From: Pseudomonas sp. IAC-BECa141
GTDB taxonomy: Bacteria > Pseudomonadota > Gammaproteobacteria > Pseudomonadales > Pseudomonadaceae
Direction: 5' to 3'
Assembly (NCBI RefSeq): GCF_020544405.1
Contig: NZ_CP065410.1
Location: 3,534,001-3,598,000, forward strand
Length of the DNA: 64,000 nucleotides
The notes under the pieces were generated by a model that searched no databases, was not told where the DNA came from, and saw nothing but the letters and a program-made list of their open reading frames with translations. Shown piece by piece: positions 43,076-51,794 of this stretch. Position 1 is the first letter of the stretch; every line of letters starts with the position of its first letter. The position numbers were made by a program, and so were the translations under genes.

Positions 43076-44220
43076 GCAACAGCGTCGCGTTGCTCAAGAC
43101 GCTGGTGGGGTTCGACACCACCAGCCGCGAGTCCAACCTGCAATTGATCGACTTCGTGCGTAGCTACCTCGAAAGTTTCGATGTGCCGTGCGAACTGATC
43201 TACAACGATGAGCGCAGCAAGGCCAATCTGTTCGCCACGATCGGCCCGGCCGATCAGCCGGGCATCTTGCTGTCGGGGCACACCGATGTGGTGCCTGCCG
43301 ATGGTCAGCCGTGGACCGTGCCACCGTTCGAACTGAGCGAACGCGACGGCAAGCTTTACGGTCGCGGCACGGCGGACATGAAGGGCTATATCGCCTGCGT
43401 GCTCGCGCTGGTGCCGTCGTTGATCGAAGCACCTTTGCGTATGCCGGTGCATATTGCTCTGTCGTACGACGAAGAGGTCGGCTGCCTTGGTGTGCGCTCG
43501 CTGCTCAAGGTGCTGGAGCAGCGTCCGGTCAAACCGCTGCTGTGCATCATCGGCGAGCCGACCGAACTCAAACCGGTGCTCGGACACAAGGGCAAACTGG
43601 CGATGCGCTGTGATGTCCAGGGTCATGCCTGCCACTCGGCCTATGCGCCACTCGGGGTCAATGCCATCGAGTGCGCCGCCGAGTTGATCGGCGAGCTGGG
43701 GCGCATCGGTCGACAGCTCAAGGAGGAACACCTCGACCCGCGTTTCGACCCGCCGTACTCAACGGTGCAAACCGGTGTGATCAGCGGGGGCAAAGCATTG
43801 AACATCGTCCCCGCCGATTGCCGTTTCGACTTCGAAATCCGCGCCCTGCCCTCGCAGGATCCGGCGGTCGTCGCGCAGCAACTCAAGGCCTACGCCGAAC
43901 AGCAAATGCTGCCGCGCATGCGGGCGGTCAGCGAGCAGAGCGATATCCGTTTCAGCGAGTTGTCGGCGTATCCGGGGCTGGCCACAGATGCCCGGAGCCA
44001 GGCTGCGCAATTGATCGCCACGTTCTGTGGCTCGGACGATTTCGGCACCGTAGCGTTTGGCACCGAAGGCGGATTGTTCGACGCGGTGGGGATTGCCACG
44101 GTGGTGTGCGGCCCCGGCAGCATGGATCAAGGCCACAAGCCGGACGAGTTCGTCAGCCGCGATCAGCTCAAGGCCTGCGATGCGATGCTGCAACGGATGC
44201 TGGCGTCGATTCGATTGTGA
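43072..44220 (+). CDS. M20 family deacylase (acetylornithine deacetylase-like)
   Basis: The 382-residue metallohydrolase has the M20 ligands: His in SGHTDVVPADGQ, Asp in GRGTADMKGY, Glu-Glu in YDEEVGCLG, Glu in IGEPTEL and a final His in PGSMDQGHKPDE. The overall match is to ArgE (about 380 residues). Its ATG overlaps the DUF1028 stop, and it is embedded in a catabolic cluster away from arginine genes. A role in hydrolysing an N-acyl or N-carbamoyl amino acid intermediate is therefore more likely than arginine synthesis. Confidence 0.9.
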   Translation: MSNSVALLKTLVGFDTTSRESNLQLIDFVRSYLESFDVPCELIYNDERSKANLFATIGPADQPGILLSGHTDVVPADGQPWTVPPFELSERDGKLYGRGTADMKGYIACVLALVPSLIEAPLRMPVHIALSYDEEVGCLGVRSLLKVLEQRPVKPLLCIIGEPTELKPVLGHKGKLAMRCDVQGHACHSAYAPLGVNAIECAAELIGELGRIGRQLKEEHLDPRFDPPYSTVQTGVISGGKALNIVPADCRFDFEIRALPSQDPAVVAQQLKAYAEQQMLPRMRAVSEQSDIRFSELSAYPGLATDARSQAAQLIATFCGSDDFGTVAFGTEGGLFDAVGIATVVCGPGSMDQGHKPDEFVSRDQLKACDAMLQRMLASIRL

Positions 44221-44272
44221 AAAAAGCGGTCTGGCTGCGGGATTCGAGTCGGCAGCCGCGCCATAGCATCAC

Positions 44273-44374
44273 CGACAGACAGCTGCTCCGATGGAGGTCA
44301 GCTGCGCTGTCGTTCATGGCGCTGAAAGGCCCGAGACAGAGCGTTTTCAGCTGATCGGAGAGCCTCGTTTTTTT
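44273..44374 (+). promoter_or_regulatory. Structured leader / possible attenuator upstream of the second NCS1 gene
   Basis: A long hairpin spans 44273-44312: CGACAG, AGCTG and CTCC on the left pair with GGAG, CAGCT and CTGTCG on the right around GAT. CTCCGAT (44286-44292) can instead pair with ATCGGAG (44354-44360), just before a seven-T run at 44368-44374. Mutually exclusive pairings ahead of a T-run are the mark of attenuators and riboswitches. No known riboswitch consensus was recognised. A separate hairpin, AGTACGT..ACGTACT (44472-44487), lies close to the ribosome site. Confidence 0.4.
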
Positions 44375-44509
44375 AGCGCCTGAAGCAACAAAACTACTAA
44401 TTTATCTCTCCCCTTTCCTTGCCCATGATCACCCCAACAAGAAATGCGCCGTCCGTGCCGGCGCTCACTGAAGTACGTCCACGTACTCGTCCTTGCCTTG
44501 GAGTTCGTC

Positions 44510-45925
44510 ATGGCCACCTCTGCAACAACGTCCGCACCGCTCATTGAAAAACACACGATCGGCTATGTGCCACCCGAAGATCGCCACGGAAAGGTTCGGG
44601 ATCTGTTCACCCTCTGGTTCGGCGGCAATATCGCGCCGTTGCCCATCGTCACCGGCGCCCTCGGCGTACAACTGTTTCACCTGAATCTGGTGTGGGGCAT
44701 CGTCGCCATTCTGGTCGGCCATCTGGTCGGCGGTGTGCTGATGGCACTGCACTCGGCGCAAGGCCCGCAGATGGGTATTCCGCAGATGATCCAGAGCCGT
44801 GCGCAGTTCGGCTCTCTCGGCGCGCTGCTGGTGGTGTTGATTGCCGGCGTCATGTACATCGGTTTCTTCGCCTCCAACATCGTGCTCGCCGGCAAGTCCC
44901 TGCATGGCGTGGTCGACAGCGTTCCGGTGCCGGTCGGCATCGTCATCGGTGCGCTGGGCTCGGGGATCATCGGCATCATCGGTTACCGCTTCATCCACGT
45001 GCTCAACCGCATCGGCACCTGGGTGCTGGGGATCGGCATCGTGGTCGGCTTCGGCTACATCCTCACCCACATCCAGACCGATGATTTCCTCACTCGTGGC
45101 AGCTTCAACATTTCCGGCTGGCTCGCCACCGTGTCGCTGGCGGCGCTGTGGCAGATCGCGTTTGCGCCTTATGTGTCGGACTACTCGCGCTACCTGCCGG
45201 CCAACGTGCCGGTGGCGGCAACCTTCTGGACGACCTATCTGGGATCGGCGCTGGGTTCGAGCCTGTCGTTCGTGTTCGGCGCCGTCGCCGTGCTGGCAAC
45301 CCCGGTGGGCATGGACACCATGGACGCGGTAAAACTTGCCACCGGCGCCATCGGCCCGTTGATGCTGGTGCTGTTCCTGCTCAGCGTCATCAGCCACAAC
45401 GCCCTCAACCTGTACGGCGCGGTGCTGTCGCTGATTACGCTGGTGCAGACCTTCGCTTACCGCTGGATCCCGACCGCCAAGAGCCGCGCAGTGATTTCGA
45501 TCATCGTCCTGCTGGCCTGCTGCTTCGCTGCGGTTGGCGCCTCGGCGGACTTCATCGGCCACTTCGTCGACATGGTGCTGGTGTTGCTGGTGGTGTTGGT
45601 GCCATGGACCGCGATCAACCTGATCGACTTCTACGCCATCCACAAAGGCCAGTACGACATCGGCTCGATCTTCCAGGTCGACGGCGGCATCTACGGCCGT
45701 TACAACCCGCAAGCCTTGCTGGCGTATGCGATCGGCATCGTGGTGCAGATTCCGTTCATGAACACGCCACTGTACGTCGGGCCGGTGTCGGCCCACATCA
45801 ACGGCGCAGACCTTTCCTGGCTGGTGGGGTTGCTGGTGACGTCGCCGCTGTATTTCTGGCTGGCAAATCGTGACAGTGCTTATCGCCGGCGGCTGACCTC
45901 CGGGAAACTGGTGAACAGCCTGTAA
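44510..45925 (+). CDS. NCS1 family permease, second paralogue
   Basis: The start chosen (MATSATTSAPLIEKHTIGY) has GGAG six bases upstream and gives 471 residues. It matches the permease at 23441-24847 throughout: FTLWFGGNIAPLPIVTGAL, PQMIQSRAQFGSLGALL, FAPYVSDYSRYLPA, HNALNLYGAVLSL and SWLVGLLVTSPLY. The two should carry related nitrogenous compounds. It ends the FMO-RidA-DUF1028-M20 cluster, but a 289-base leader with strong secondary structure separates it, so it may be controlled on its own. Confidence 0.92.
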   Translation: MATSATTSAPLIEKHTIGYVPPEDRHGKVRDLFTLWFGGNIAPLPIVTGALGVQLFHLNLVWGIVAILVGHLVGGVLMALHSAQGPQMGIPQMIQSRAQFGSLGALLVVLIAGVMYIGFFASNIVLAGKSLHGVVDSVPVPVGIVIGALGSGIIGIIGYRFIHVLNRIGTWVLGIGIVVGFGYILTHIQTDDFLTRGSFNISGWLATVSLAALWQIAFAPYVSDYSRYLPANVPVAATFWTTYLGSALGSSLSFVFGAVAVLATPVGMDTMDAVKLATGAIGPLMLVLFLLSVISHNALNLYGAVLSLITLVQTFAYRWIPTAKSRAVISIIVLLACCFAAVGASADFIGHFVDMVLVLLVVLVPWTAINLIDFYAIHKGQYDIGSIFQVDGGIYGRYNPQALLAYAIGIVVQIPFMNTPLYVGPVSAHINGADLSWLVGLLVTSPLYFWLANRDSAYRRRLTSGKLVNSL

Positions 45926-45950
45926 GCCATCCGTTCCGCGCTGACACATG

Positions 45951-45977
45951 AAGGCCCTCAGATGTGAGGGCCTTTTT
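45951..45977. terminator. Rho-independent terminator
   Basis: AAGGCCCTCA and TGAGGGCCTT form the stem around GATG, followed by TTTGC. It separates the NCS1 gene from the convergent HxlR gene. Confidence 0.9.
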
Positions 45978-45994
45978 GCTTTGTGGGGAAGCGT

Positions 45995-46492
45995 CTATTT
46001 CATCTTGAACGCCTCGCGCCGAGCCTGTCGTTCGGCGGCGTACGACTCTTGCGGCTGACTGATCAAATCCTCACGGCGCAATACTTCACCGCAGTGATCG
46101 CACAGCGGCCCGAGGCCTGCGCTGTGGTTGCAGTTTTTGTGAATCATGTTCACCGCCAGCCCTTCCTCGGGGGACTTGCACCAGGTCTCGCCCCAGGCGC
46201 GTAACGCAATTACCACCGGATAAAACGCCTCGCCTTTCGCGGTGAGGTGGTACTCGTAGCGTTTCGGCCGTTCGTTATACAGACGACGTTCAACGAGCCC
46301 GTCTGCCTCAAGGCATTTCAATCGAGCGGCGACCATCTGCGGCGTAGCGCCGGTCTGGGCCAGGATTTCGTCGTAGCGATGGCTGCCCATGAACAATTCG
46401 CGCAAAACCAGCACCGTCCAGCGGTCGCCGACGATCGCCTCGGCCCGGGAAATCGGGCACAGCGTATCGGGAAGACTATCGTTTACAGCCAT
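45995..46492 (-). CDS. HxlR family regulator with C-terminal zinc-ribbon-like tail
   Basis: The 165-residue protein has the HxlR winged helix (CPISRAEAIVGDRWTVLVLRE, HRYDEILAQTGATPQMVAAR, RLKCLEADGLVERRLY, YHLTAKGEAFYPV). This is followed by about 50 extra residues with MIHKNCNHSAGLGPLCDHCGEVL. The Cys-x-His and Cys-x-x-Cys pairs look like a metal site, a feature of longer HxlR proteins. It is divergent from the cysteine hydrolase gene, and a 13-base palindrome lies in the shared promoter region. It probably regulates that operon. Confidence 0.9.
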   Translation of the reverse strand: MAVNDSLPDTLCPISRAEAIVGDRWTVLVLRELFMGSHRYDEILAQTGATPQMVAARLKCLEADGLVERRLYNERPKRYEYHLTAKGEAFYPVVIALRAWGETWCKSPEEGLAVNMIHKNCNHSAGLGPLCDHCGEVLRREDLISQPQESYAAERQARREAFKMK

Positions 46493-46517
46493 CAGGGCTT
46501 GCCTCTTTCACAGTTAC

Positions 46518-46530
46518 TATGATTATCATA
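46518..46530. promoter_or_regulatory. Putative operator of the HxlR regulator
   Basis: TATGATTATCATA is a perfect 13-base palindrome. It sits 26 bases from the HxlR start and 62 bases before the cysteine hydrolase start, and overlaps AT-rich sequence suitable for a -10 box. Confidence 0.5.
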
Positions 46531-46591
46531 TCAACAAGATGCGGGAACAAGCCCTGAGCATCGATCACTCTCATTGCCGGAGTACACCGTC

Positions 46592-47230
46592 ATGTCGAAA
46601 CCTCTCTATCCGCTCGACAGAACCGCCTACCTGCTGGTCGATCCGTACAACGATTTTCTCTCCGACGGCGGCAAGATCTTTCCGCTGATCAAACCGATGG
46701 CCGAGCAGAACGGCCTGCTCGACAACCTGCGCAAACTCGATCGCGCCGTGCGCGCCCTGCCGATTCCGGTCGTCATCGTACCGCATCACCGCTGGGTCAA
46801 AGGCGACTACGAGAACTGGGATCACCCAAGCCCGACCCAATGCAAGATCATGCACATGCACCACTTTGCGCGCGGCGAATGGGGCGGTGAATGGCACCCG
46901 GATTTTGCACCGAGGGACGGCGACATCGTGGTTCAGGAACACTGGGGGTCCAGTGGATTTGCCAATACCGACCTGGATTTTCGCCTCAAACAAATAGGCA
47001 TCACCCACGTCATCATTGTCGGCCTGCTGGCCAATACCTGCATCGAAGCCACCGCACGCTACGCGTCCGAGCTCGGCTACCACGTCACGCTGGTGCGCGA
47101 CGCGACCGCCGCGTTCAAAGAGGAAATGATGCACGCCGCCCACGAACTCAACGGGCCGACGTTCGCCCATGTCATCACCACCACAGACGAACTGATCGCC
47201 AACCTTCAGTCGCAAGGTGGCGCGAAATGA
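46592..47230 (+). CDS. cysteine hydrolase, isochorismatase-like family
   Basis: The start MSKPLYPLDRTAY has CCGGAG nine bases upstream and gives 212 residues. The triad is recognisable: Asp in AYLLVDPYNDFLSDGG, Lys in DIVVQEHWGSSGF (weak) and Cys in GLLANTCIEATARYASELG. The family includes amidohydrolases such as N-carbamoylsarcosine amidase, nicotinamidase and ureidoacrylate amidase RutB. The usual lysine of the triad is not clear, so the activity is uncertain. The next gene overlaps by four bases. Confidence 0.88.
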   Translation: MSKPLYPLDRTAYLLVDPYNDFLSDGGKIFPLIKPMAEQNGLLDNLRKLDRAVRALPIPVVIVPHHRWVKGDYENWDHPSPTQCKIMHMHHFARGEWGGEWHPDFAPRDGDIVVQEHWGSSGFANTDLDFRLKQIGITHVIIVGLLANTCIEATARYASELGYHVTLVRDATAAFKEEMMHAAHELNGPTFAHVITTTDELIANLQSQGGAK

Positions 47231-48792
47231 GTCTGACCGGTCACCTGCTGATCGGCGCCGCTGAGGTGCCCGCTACCGAAGGCACGATGAAGGCGCTGAA
47301 TCCGGCAACCAATACGCTGATCGAACCGGAATTCGCCTTCGGCGGTGCAGAGCAAGTCGATCAGGCGGCAACCCTCGCCGACGCGGCATTCGACAGCTAC
47401 AGCCATACACCGCTCGCCGAGCGTGCGGCGTTTCTGGAAAGCATCGCCGACAACCTCGACGCCGTCCGTGAGGAACTGGCCGCCCGTGCTGCGCTGGAAA
47501 CCGGCCTGCCTCAGGCGCAGCTCGAAGGCGAAGCCGCCCGGGCCGCGACCCAGTTCCGTCAGTTCGCCGAGGTGGTGCGCAAGGGGCGCTTCCTGCAACT
47601 GGCCATCGACCCGGCGCAACCTGATCGCCAGCCGCGACCACGGATGGATCATCGCCTGCAGAAAGTCGCCATCGGCCCCGTGGCGATCTTCGGTGCGAGC
47701 AATTTTCCGATCTCCTATTCGGTCGCCGGCGGCGATACCGCATCGGCGCTGGCGGCCGGTACGACGGTGATACTCAAGGCCCACAACGCCCATCCCGGCG
47801 CTTCGGAAATCCAGGCCCGCGCCATCCGCAAGGCGGTGCAGATGCATGGCCTGCACGAAGGGGTTTTCTCCATGGTGCGCGGTGGTGGCAATGCCATCGG
47901 TGAGGCGCTGGTCGATCATCCTTTGATTAAAGCGGTGACCTTCACCGGTTCGGAGCTTGGCGGCATGGCGCTTTATCGCCGCGCGCAATTACGGCCAGAT
48001 CCGATTCCGGTGCTCACCGAAATGACCAGCGTCAATCCGACGTTCATCTTGCCCGCAGCGCTGTCCGCACGTAGCGACAAGATCGGCGACGGATTTATCG
48101 AGCGGATGCTGGTCAACGTCGGTCAGGCCTGTCTGTGTCCGTCGATTCTGATCGCGGTCGAAGGCGAAGGTCTGCAAGCGCTACGTAGCGCCATGATCAA
48201 GCGGGTCAGCGAAGCGCCGGCGCGCACGATGCTGACGCCGGGGATTCACGCTTCATACGCCAAAGGATTGATGGCGATGGAAGGCCTGGGGGCAAATCGG
48301 GTGGCGGTCGGCGCGCCGGCGGATGGCCAGTTTGACGGCCGCTCGGCGCTGCTGGAAGTTGACGGCCATCGCCTGCTCAGTGAACCGGCGCTGGCCCATG
48401 AAGTGTTCGGCCCGGCGGCATTGTTGGTAACGGTCAGAGATGAGGAAGAGTTGCTGGCCGTCGCCCGTTCGTTCAAGGGTCAGTTGAGCGCAGCCGTTCA
48501 CCTTGAAGACCGCGACCTCGATCTGGCACGACGCCTGCTGCCGATTCTCGAACGCCGCACCGGACGCATCGTGGTCAACGCTTTCGCCCATCCGCAGGAA
48601 GTGACCTTCGCCACCGTACACGGTGGGCCGTTCCCGGCCACTTCGGACAGCCGCTTCACCTCGGTCGGCATGACCTCGATAGAGCGCTTTTTGCGGCCGG
48701 TGGCGTATCAGGGCTTTCCCGATGCGTTGTTACCGGCAGTGTTGCGCGATGCCAATCCACTCGATCTGCCGCGCATTATCGACGGCCAATAA
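47227..48792 (+). CDS. aldehyde dehydrogenase, alpha-ketoglutaric semialdehyde dehydrogenase-like
   Basis: The ATG overlaps the upstream stop (ATGA), giving 521 residues. The subfamily's features are GPVAIFGASNFPISYSVAGGD, TVILKAHNAHPGASE, VTFTGSELGGMALYRRA, the general-base Glu in VLTEMTSVNPTFI and the catalytic Cys in NVGQACLCPS. The C-terminal HGGPFPATSDSRFTSVG is diagnostic for the 2,5-dioxovalerate dehydrogenase group. It oxidises an aldehyde acid with NAD(P)+. The catalytic context is GQACLCPS where GQFCTNPG is usual. With the hydrolase upstream, it may finish a ring-opening pathway. Confidence 0.9.
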   Translation: MSLTGHLLIGAAEVPATEGTMKALNPATNTLIEPEFAFGGAEQVDQAATLADAAFDSYSHTPLAERAAFLESIADNLDAVREELAARAALETGLPQAQLEGEAARAATQFRQFAEVVRKGRFLQLAIDPAQPDRQPRPRMDHRLQKVAIGPVAIFGASNFPISYSVAGGDTASALAAGTTVILKAHNAHPGASEIQARAIRKAVQMHGLHEGVFSMVRGGGNAIGEALVDHPLIKAVTFTGSELGGMALYRRAQLRPDPIPVLTEMTSVNPTFILPAALSARSDKIGDGFIERMLVNVGQACLCPSILIAVEGEGLQALRSAMIKRVSEAPARTMLTPGIHASYAKGLMAMEGLGANRVAVGAPADGQFDGRSALLEVDGHRLLSEPALAHEVFGPAALLVTVRDEEELLAVARSFKGQLSAAVHLEDRDLDLARRLLPILERRTGRIVVNAFAHPQEVTFATVHGGPFPATSDSRFTSVGMTSIERFLRPVAYQGFPDALLPAVLRDANPLDLPRIIDGQ

Positions 48793-48796
48793 TAAA

Positions 48797-48826
48797 TGCC
48801 CGGTTCGGCAAATCACCGAACCGGGC
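48797..48826. terminator. Hairpin between convergent ends
   Basis: TGCCCGGTTCGG and CCGAACCGGGCA pair perfectly around CAAATC-type loop sequence. No T-run is present. It lies 5 bases after the aldehyde dehydrogenase stop and 13 before the M24 remnant end. Confidence 0.7.
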
Positions 48827-48838
48827 ACTCTCATTCAA

Positions 48839-49150
48839 TCAAATGAGCAAATCTTCAAAGAAGGCACCGTACGGAAGCTCAGGGTGCTTAATCTGGATTT
48901 CCAGAATCCACACACCGGCATTCGGAGCCTGATCGAAGTCCCCCAGATTGCCGCCCCGATAAATTGCATGCGGAAAATCACTGACCCGGTGGCCCTCGAT
49001 GTCCAGGTTCAACTTCCAGCCCATGGCCTCGGCCTGATCCGTGGCGTAGCGGTACAGCTCGACACCGGTTACGCCCTGACGCCAGAAGGCCTCGACCTTG
49101 TCGAAGAGCTCTTTGGACAACGTGTCAATTCTCTTCTGCGCGCACCACAC
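48839..49150 (-). pseudogene. C-terminal remnant of an M24 family metallopeptidase
   Basis: The frame encodes about 100 residues that read like the end of an M24 (Xaa-Pro aminopeptidase-type) protein: GVTGVELYRYATDQAEAMGW, then HRVSDFPHAIYRGGNLGDFD, then VWILEIQIKHPELPYGAFFEDLL. The second segment carries a catalytic His and the third a metal-ligand Glu, but the first two-thirds of the enzyme, with the other metal ligands, is absent. The upstream part runs into the 3' end of the LysR gene on the same strand without its own start. It is best read as debris left by a deletion. Confidence 0.7.
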
Positions 49151-50012
49151 CACGCTCTTCCAGCAAGCGCACAAACATGCTCAGACTGCGCGAAACGGTA
49201 CCCCGCCGCCATACCAGCCACGTCGTCAGATAGCGGAAATCCGACGCCAGCGGCCAGACGCTCACCGTCGCGCAACCGGGCATGCTCTGCAGCATGCTGC
49301 GTGGCATCAGAGCCAGACCGGCGCCCGCACTGACGCAGGCGAGCATGCCGTGATAAGACTCCATTTCAAAAATCTTGCCCGGTACCGCAGCGTCGGTGCT
49401 GAACCATTTTTCGAAGTGATGGCGATAGGAGCAGTTCGAACGGAATGCATAGATGTTCTCGCCATTGACGTCAGCAGCGCGCTGGATCGGCCCGTGATGC
49501 AGCGGCGAGATGATGACCATTTCCTCTTCGAACGCCGGAATGCCTTCCAGCGCCGGGTGCAAGACCGGGCCGTCGACGAACGCTGCCGCCAGGCGCCCGG
49601 AAAGCACACCGTCGATCATTGTCCCGGACGGGCCGGTCGACAGGTCCAGATCGACCTTCGGATGTTGCTGGTTGTAGGTCGCCAGCAAACCGGGAATACG
49701 TACCGCCGCCGTGCTCTCCAGCGAGCCCAGCGGGAATGCGCCTTGCGGTTCCTCACCGGCCACCGTGGCCCGCGCTTCCTGGACCAGATCAAGAATGCGC
49801 CGCGCGTATTCGAGAAAACTCCAACCGGCCGGCGACAGCCGCAAGCGGCTTTTCTCGCGGATGAACAGGTCGACGCCCAGGTCTTCCTCCAACTGCTTGA
49901 TGCGGGTCGTGAGGTTCGACGGCACGCGATGGATCTGCGCCGCCGCCGCGCTGATGCTGCCGTGCTCGGCAACGGCCTTGAAAATTTCCAGTTGCACCAG
50001 ATCCACAGTCAT
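49125..50012 (-). CDS. ptrR: LysR family regulator, PtrR-like
   Basis: The start [19 protein letters not shown] gives 295 residues. The helix-turn-helix is [20 protein letters not shown], followed by [17 protein letters not shown]. The effector domain has [20 protein letters not shown] and [20 protein letters not shown]. It is divergent from a Sad-type succinate semialdehyde dehydrogenase gene, the same pairing as ptrR (yneJ) and sad (yneI) in E. coli, where PtrR controls putrescine use. A perfect palindrome lies in the 97-base shared region. The 3' end abuts the M24 remnant, but the regulator looks full length. Confidence 0.88.
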   Translation of the reverse strand: MTVDLVQLEIFKAVAEHGSISAAAAQIHRVPSNLTTRIKQLEEDLGVDLFIREKSRLRLSPAGWSFLEYARRILDLVQEARATVAGEEPQGAFPLGSLESTAAVRIPGLLATYNQQHPKVDLDLSTGPSGTMIDGVLSGRLAAAFVDGPVLHPALEGIPAFEEEMVIISPLHHGPIQRAADVNGENIYAFRSNCSYRHHFEKWFSTDAAVPGKIFEMESYHGMLACVSAGAGLALMPRSMLQSMPGCATVSVWPLASDFRYLTTWLVWRRGTVSRSLSMFVRLLEERGVVRAEEN

Positions 50013-50046
50013 TCTCCAATCGTGAAAGAAACGCTCTTTATTATTC

Positions 50047-50060
50047 AGTTTCCAGAAACT
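50047..50060. promoter_or_regulatory. Palindrome in the ptrR-sad intergenic region
   Basis: AGTTTC and GAAACT flank CA in a perfect 14-base palindrome, 35 bases from the ptrR start and 50 before sad. It is a plausible binding site for the LysR regulator. Confidence 0.5.
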
Positions 50061-50109
50061 TAACGCCACCCTACTCTGAGCACATCCACTGACCTCGCAG
50101 GACGATGCC

Positions 50110-51501
50110 ATGAGCCCGATTTCCAGCCAGACCCACGCCATTTCGATCAACCCCGCCACCGGCGAGCAGATCGGTCACTACGCCTTCGAATCCGCCGAGG
50201 CTCTCGACGCTGCGCTGACCCGCGCCGCATTCGGCTTCAACAAGTGGAAACGCAAGCCATTGCAAGACCGCTCCCGTGCCCTGACCGCGCTGGCCGGCGC
50301 TCTGCGTGACAGCAGCGAAGCCATGGCGACCATGATCACCCGGGAAATGGGCAAGCCGATCGCCCAGGCCCGTGGCGAAATCGAGAAGTGCGCCAAGCTC
50401 TGCGAGTGGTACGCCGAACACGGCCCGGCCATGCTCAACGCCGAAGCGACTCTGGTCGAAGGCGGCAAGGCGCGCATCGAATACCGTCCGCTCGGCCCGA
50501 TCCTCGCCGTGATGCCGTGGAATTTCCCGATCTGGCAAGTGCTGCGCGGCGCCGTTCCGGCGCTGATCGCCGGCAATACTTACGTGCTCAAGCATGCGCC
50601 GAATGTGATGGGCAGCGCCTATCTGTTGCGCGACGCGTTCACCCGCGCCGGTTTTGCCGATGGCGTGTTTGAAGTGCTCAACGTCACTCCGCAAGGCGTG
50701 TCCACCGCCATTGCTGACCCGCGCATTGCCGCCGTAACCCTGACCGGCAGCGTTCGCGCCGGCATGGCCATCGGCGCACAGGCCGGTGCCGCGCTGAAGA
50801 AGTGCGTGCTGGAACTGGGCGGTTCCGATCCGTTTATCGTGCTCAACGACGCCGATATTGATGAAGCCGTGCAAGCGGCAGTCATCGGTCGTTACCAGAA
50901 CTCCGGGCAAGTCTGCGCCGCCGCCAAACGTCTGATCATCGAAGAAGGCGTGGTTGAAGAGTTCACCCGCAAGTTCGTCGAAGCCACCCGCCAGTTGAAG
51001 ATGGGCGACCCGTTGTCCGCCGACAACTACATCGGCCCGATGGCCCGTTTCGATCTGCGTGACGAACTCGATCAACAAGTACGCGCCACCCTGGAAGAAG
51101 GCGCCACCCTGCTGCTCGGCGGCGGCAAGGCCCAAGGCCCGGGCAACTATTACGAACCGACCGTGCTGGCCGACGTCACCGACCGCATGACTTCGTTCAA
51201 GCAGGAACTGTTCGGCCCGGTGGCCTCGATCATCACCGCTCGTGACTGCGCCCACGCCGTGGCCCTGGCAAACGACAGCGAGTTCGGTCTGACTGCAACG
51301 ATCTACACCGCCAACGTCGCCCTGGCCCAGCAACTGACCAGCGAACTGGAAACCGGTGGTGTGTTCATCAACGGCTACTCCGCCAGCGACCCGCGCGTGA
51401 CCTTCGGCGGCGTGAAGAAGAGCGGTTTCGGCCGCGAGCTGTCGCACTTCGGCGTGCGCGAGTTCTGCAATGCGCAGACGGTGTGGCTGGATCGCAAATA
51501 A
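50110..51501 (+). CDS. sad: succinate semialdehyde dehydrogenase, Sad/YneI type
   Basis: The 463-residue aldehyde dehydrogenase has the length and features of Sad: [35 protein letters not shown], Glu in [16 protein letters not shown], Cys in [13 protein letters not shown] and [19 protein letters not shown]. It oxidises succinate semialdehyde to succinate with NAD+ in the last step of putrescine and GABA breakdown. The divergent PtrR-like regulator supports this. Two polyamine-type binding proteins elsewhere in the window (3687, 22088) fit a polyamine-using lifestyle. Confidence 0.92.
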   Translation: MSPISSQTHAISINPATGEQIGHYAFESAEALDAALTRAAFGFNKWKRKPLQDRSRALTALAGALRDSSEAMATMITREMGKPIAQARGEIEKCAKLCEWYAEHGPAMLNAEATLVEGGKARIEYRPLGPILAVMPWNFPIWQVLRGAVPALIAGNTYVLKHAPNVMGSAYLLRDAFTRAGFADGVFEVLNVTPQGVSTAIADPRIAAVTLTGSVRAGMAIGAQAGAALKKCVLELGGSDPFIVLNDADIDEAVQAAVIGRYQNSGQVCAAAKRLIIEEGVVEEFTRKFVEATRQLKMGDPLSADNYIGPMARFDLRDELDQQVRATLEEGATLLLGGGKAQGPGNYYEPTVLADVTDRMTSFKQELFGPVASIITARDCAHAVALANDSEFGLTATIYTANVALAQQLTSELETGGVFINGYSASDPRVTFGGVKKSGFGRELSHFGVREFCNAQTVWLDRK

Positions 51502-51519
51502 TCCAATAGCCCAAAAACC

Positions 51520-51612
51520 ATGTGGGAGCGAGCTTGCTCGCGATGACACCTTCACGATCAACATTGATGTTGAATGTCAGGCAGCCATCGCGAGCAAGCT
51601 CGCTCTCACAGG
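51520..51612. repeat. REPIN-like repeat, copy 3
   Basis: TGTGGGAGCGAGCTTGCTCG at the left faces CGAGCAAGCTCGCTCTCACA at the right. The right arm has one change (CTCTCACA for CTCCCACA). The spacer includes TCAACATTGATGTTGAAT, close to that of copy 4. It separates sad from the gene remnants downstream. Confidence 0.92.
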
Positions 51613-51619
51613 TTTTGTG

Positions 51620-51794
51620 TCAGTCCTTGAAATCCGTGGACAGCGCCAGCTCACTCCACTCGGCCAACTCCTGCGCCACCAAACGGTTCTTCGCCTCGAT
51701 CCGCGCAATCGTGTCGCTGCCCAGCGCCAGCCGCTGCGGCGGGTTCGGCGTGTTCACCAGCACCAGCATCGCTTCGGCAAACTCGCGCCCTCCC
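51620..51794 (-). pseudogene. C-terminal remnant of a short-chain dehydrogenase
   Basis: Read from right to left, the minus strand encodes REFAEAMLVLVNTPNPPQRL, then ALGSDTIARIEAKNRLVAQE, then LAEWSELALSTDFKD and a stop. This is the usual end of a large class of short-chain dehydrogenases (NPPxRLxLGSDA.., ..STDF). The Rossmann fold and catalytic Tyr-x-x-x-Lys are missing. The frame breaks near 51794, where a LysR fragment on the other strand begins, so a deletion removed the front of both genes. Confidence 0.78.

Noticed and set aside
44465..45949. A 494-codon minus-strand frame opposite the second NCS1 gene
   Set aside because: It is rich in Gln, His and Arg with no recognisable domain, typical of an antisense frame in GC-rich DNA. 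The plus strand encodes a clear NCS1 permease.
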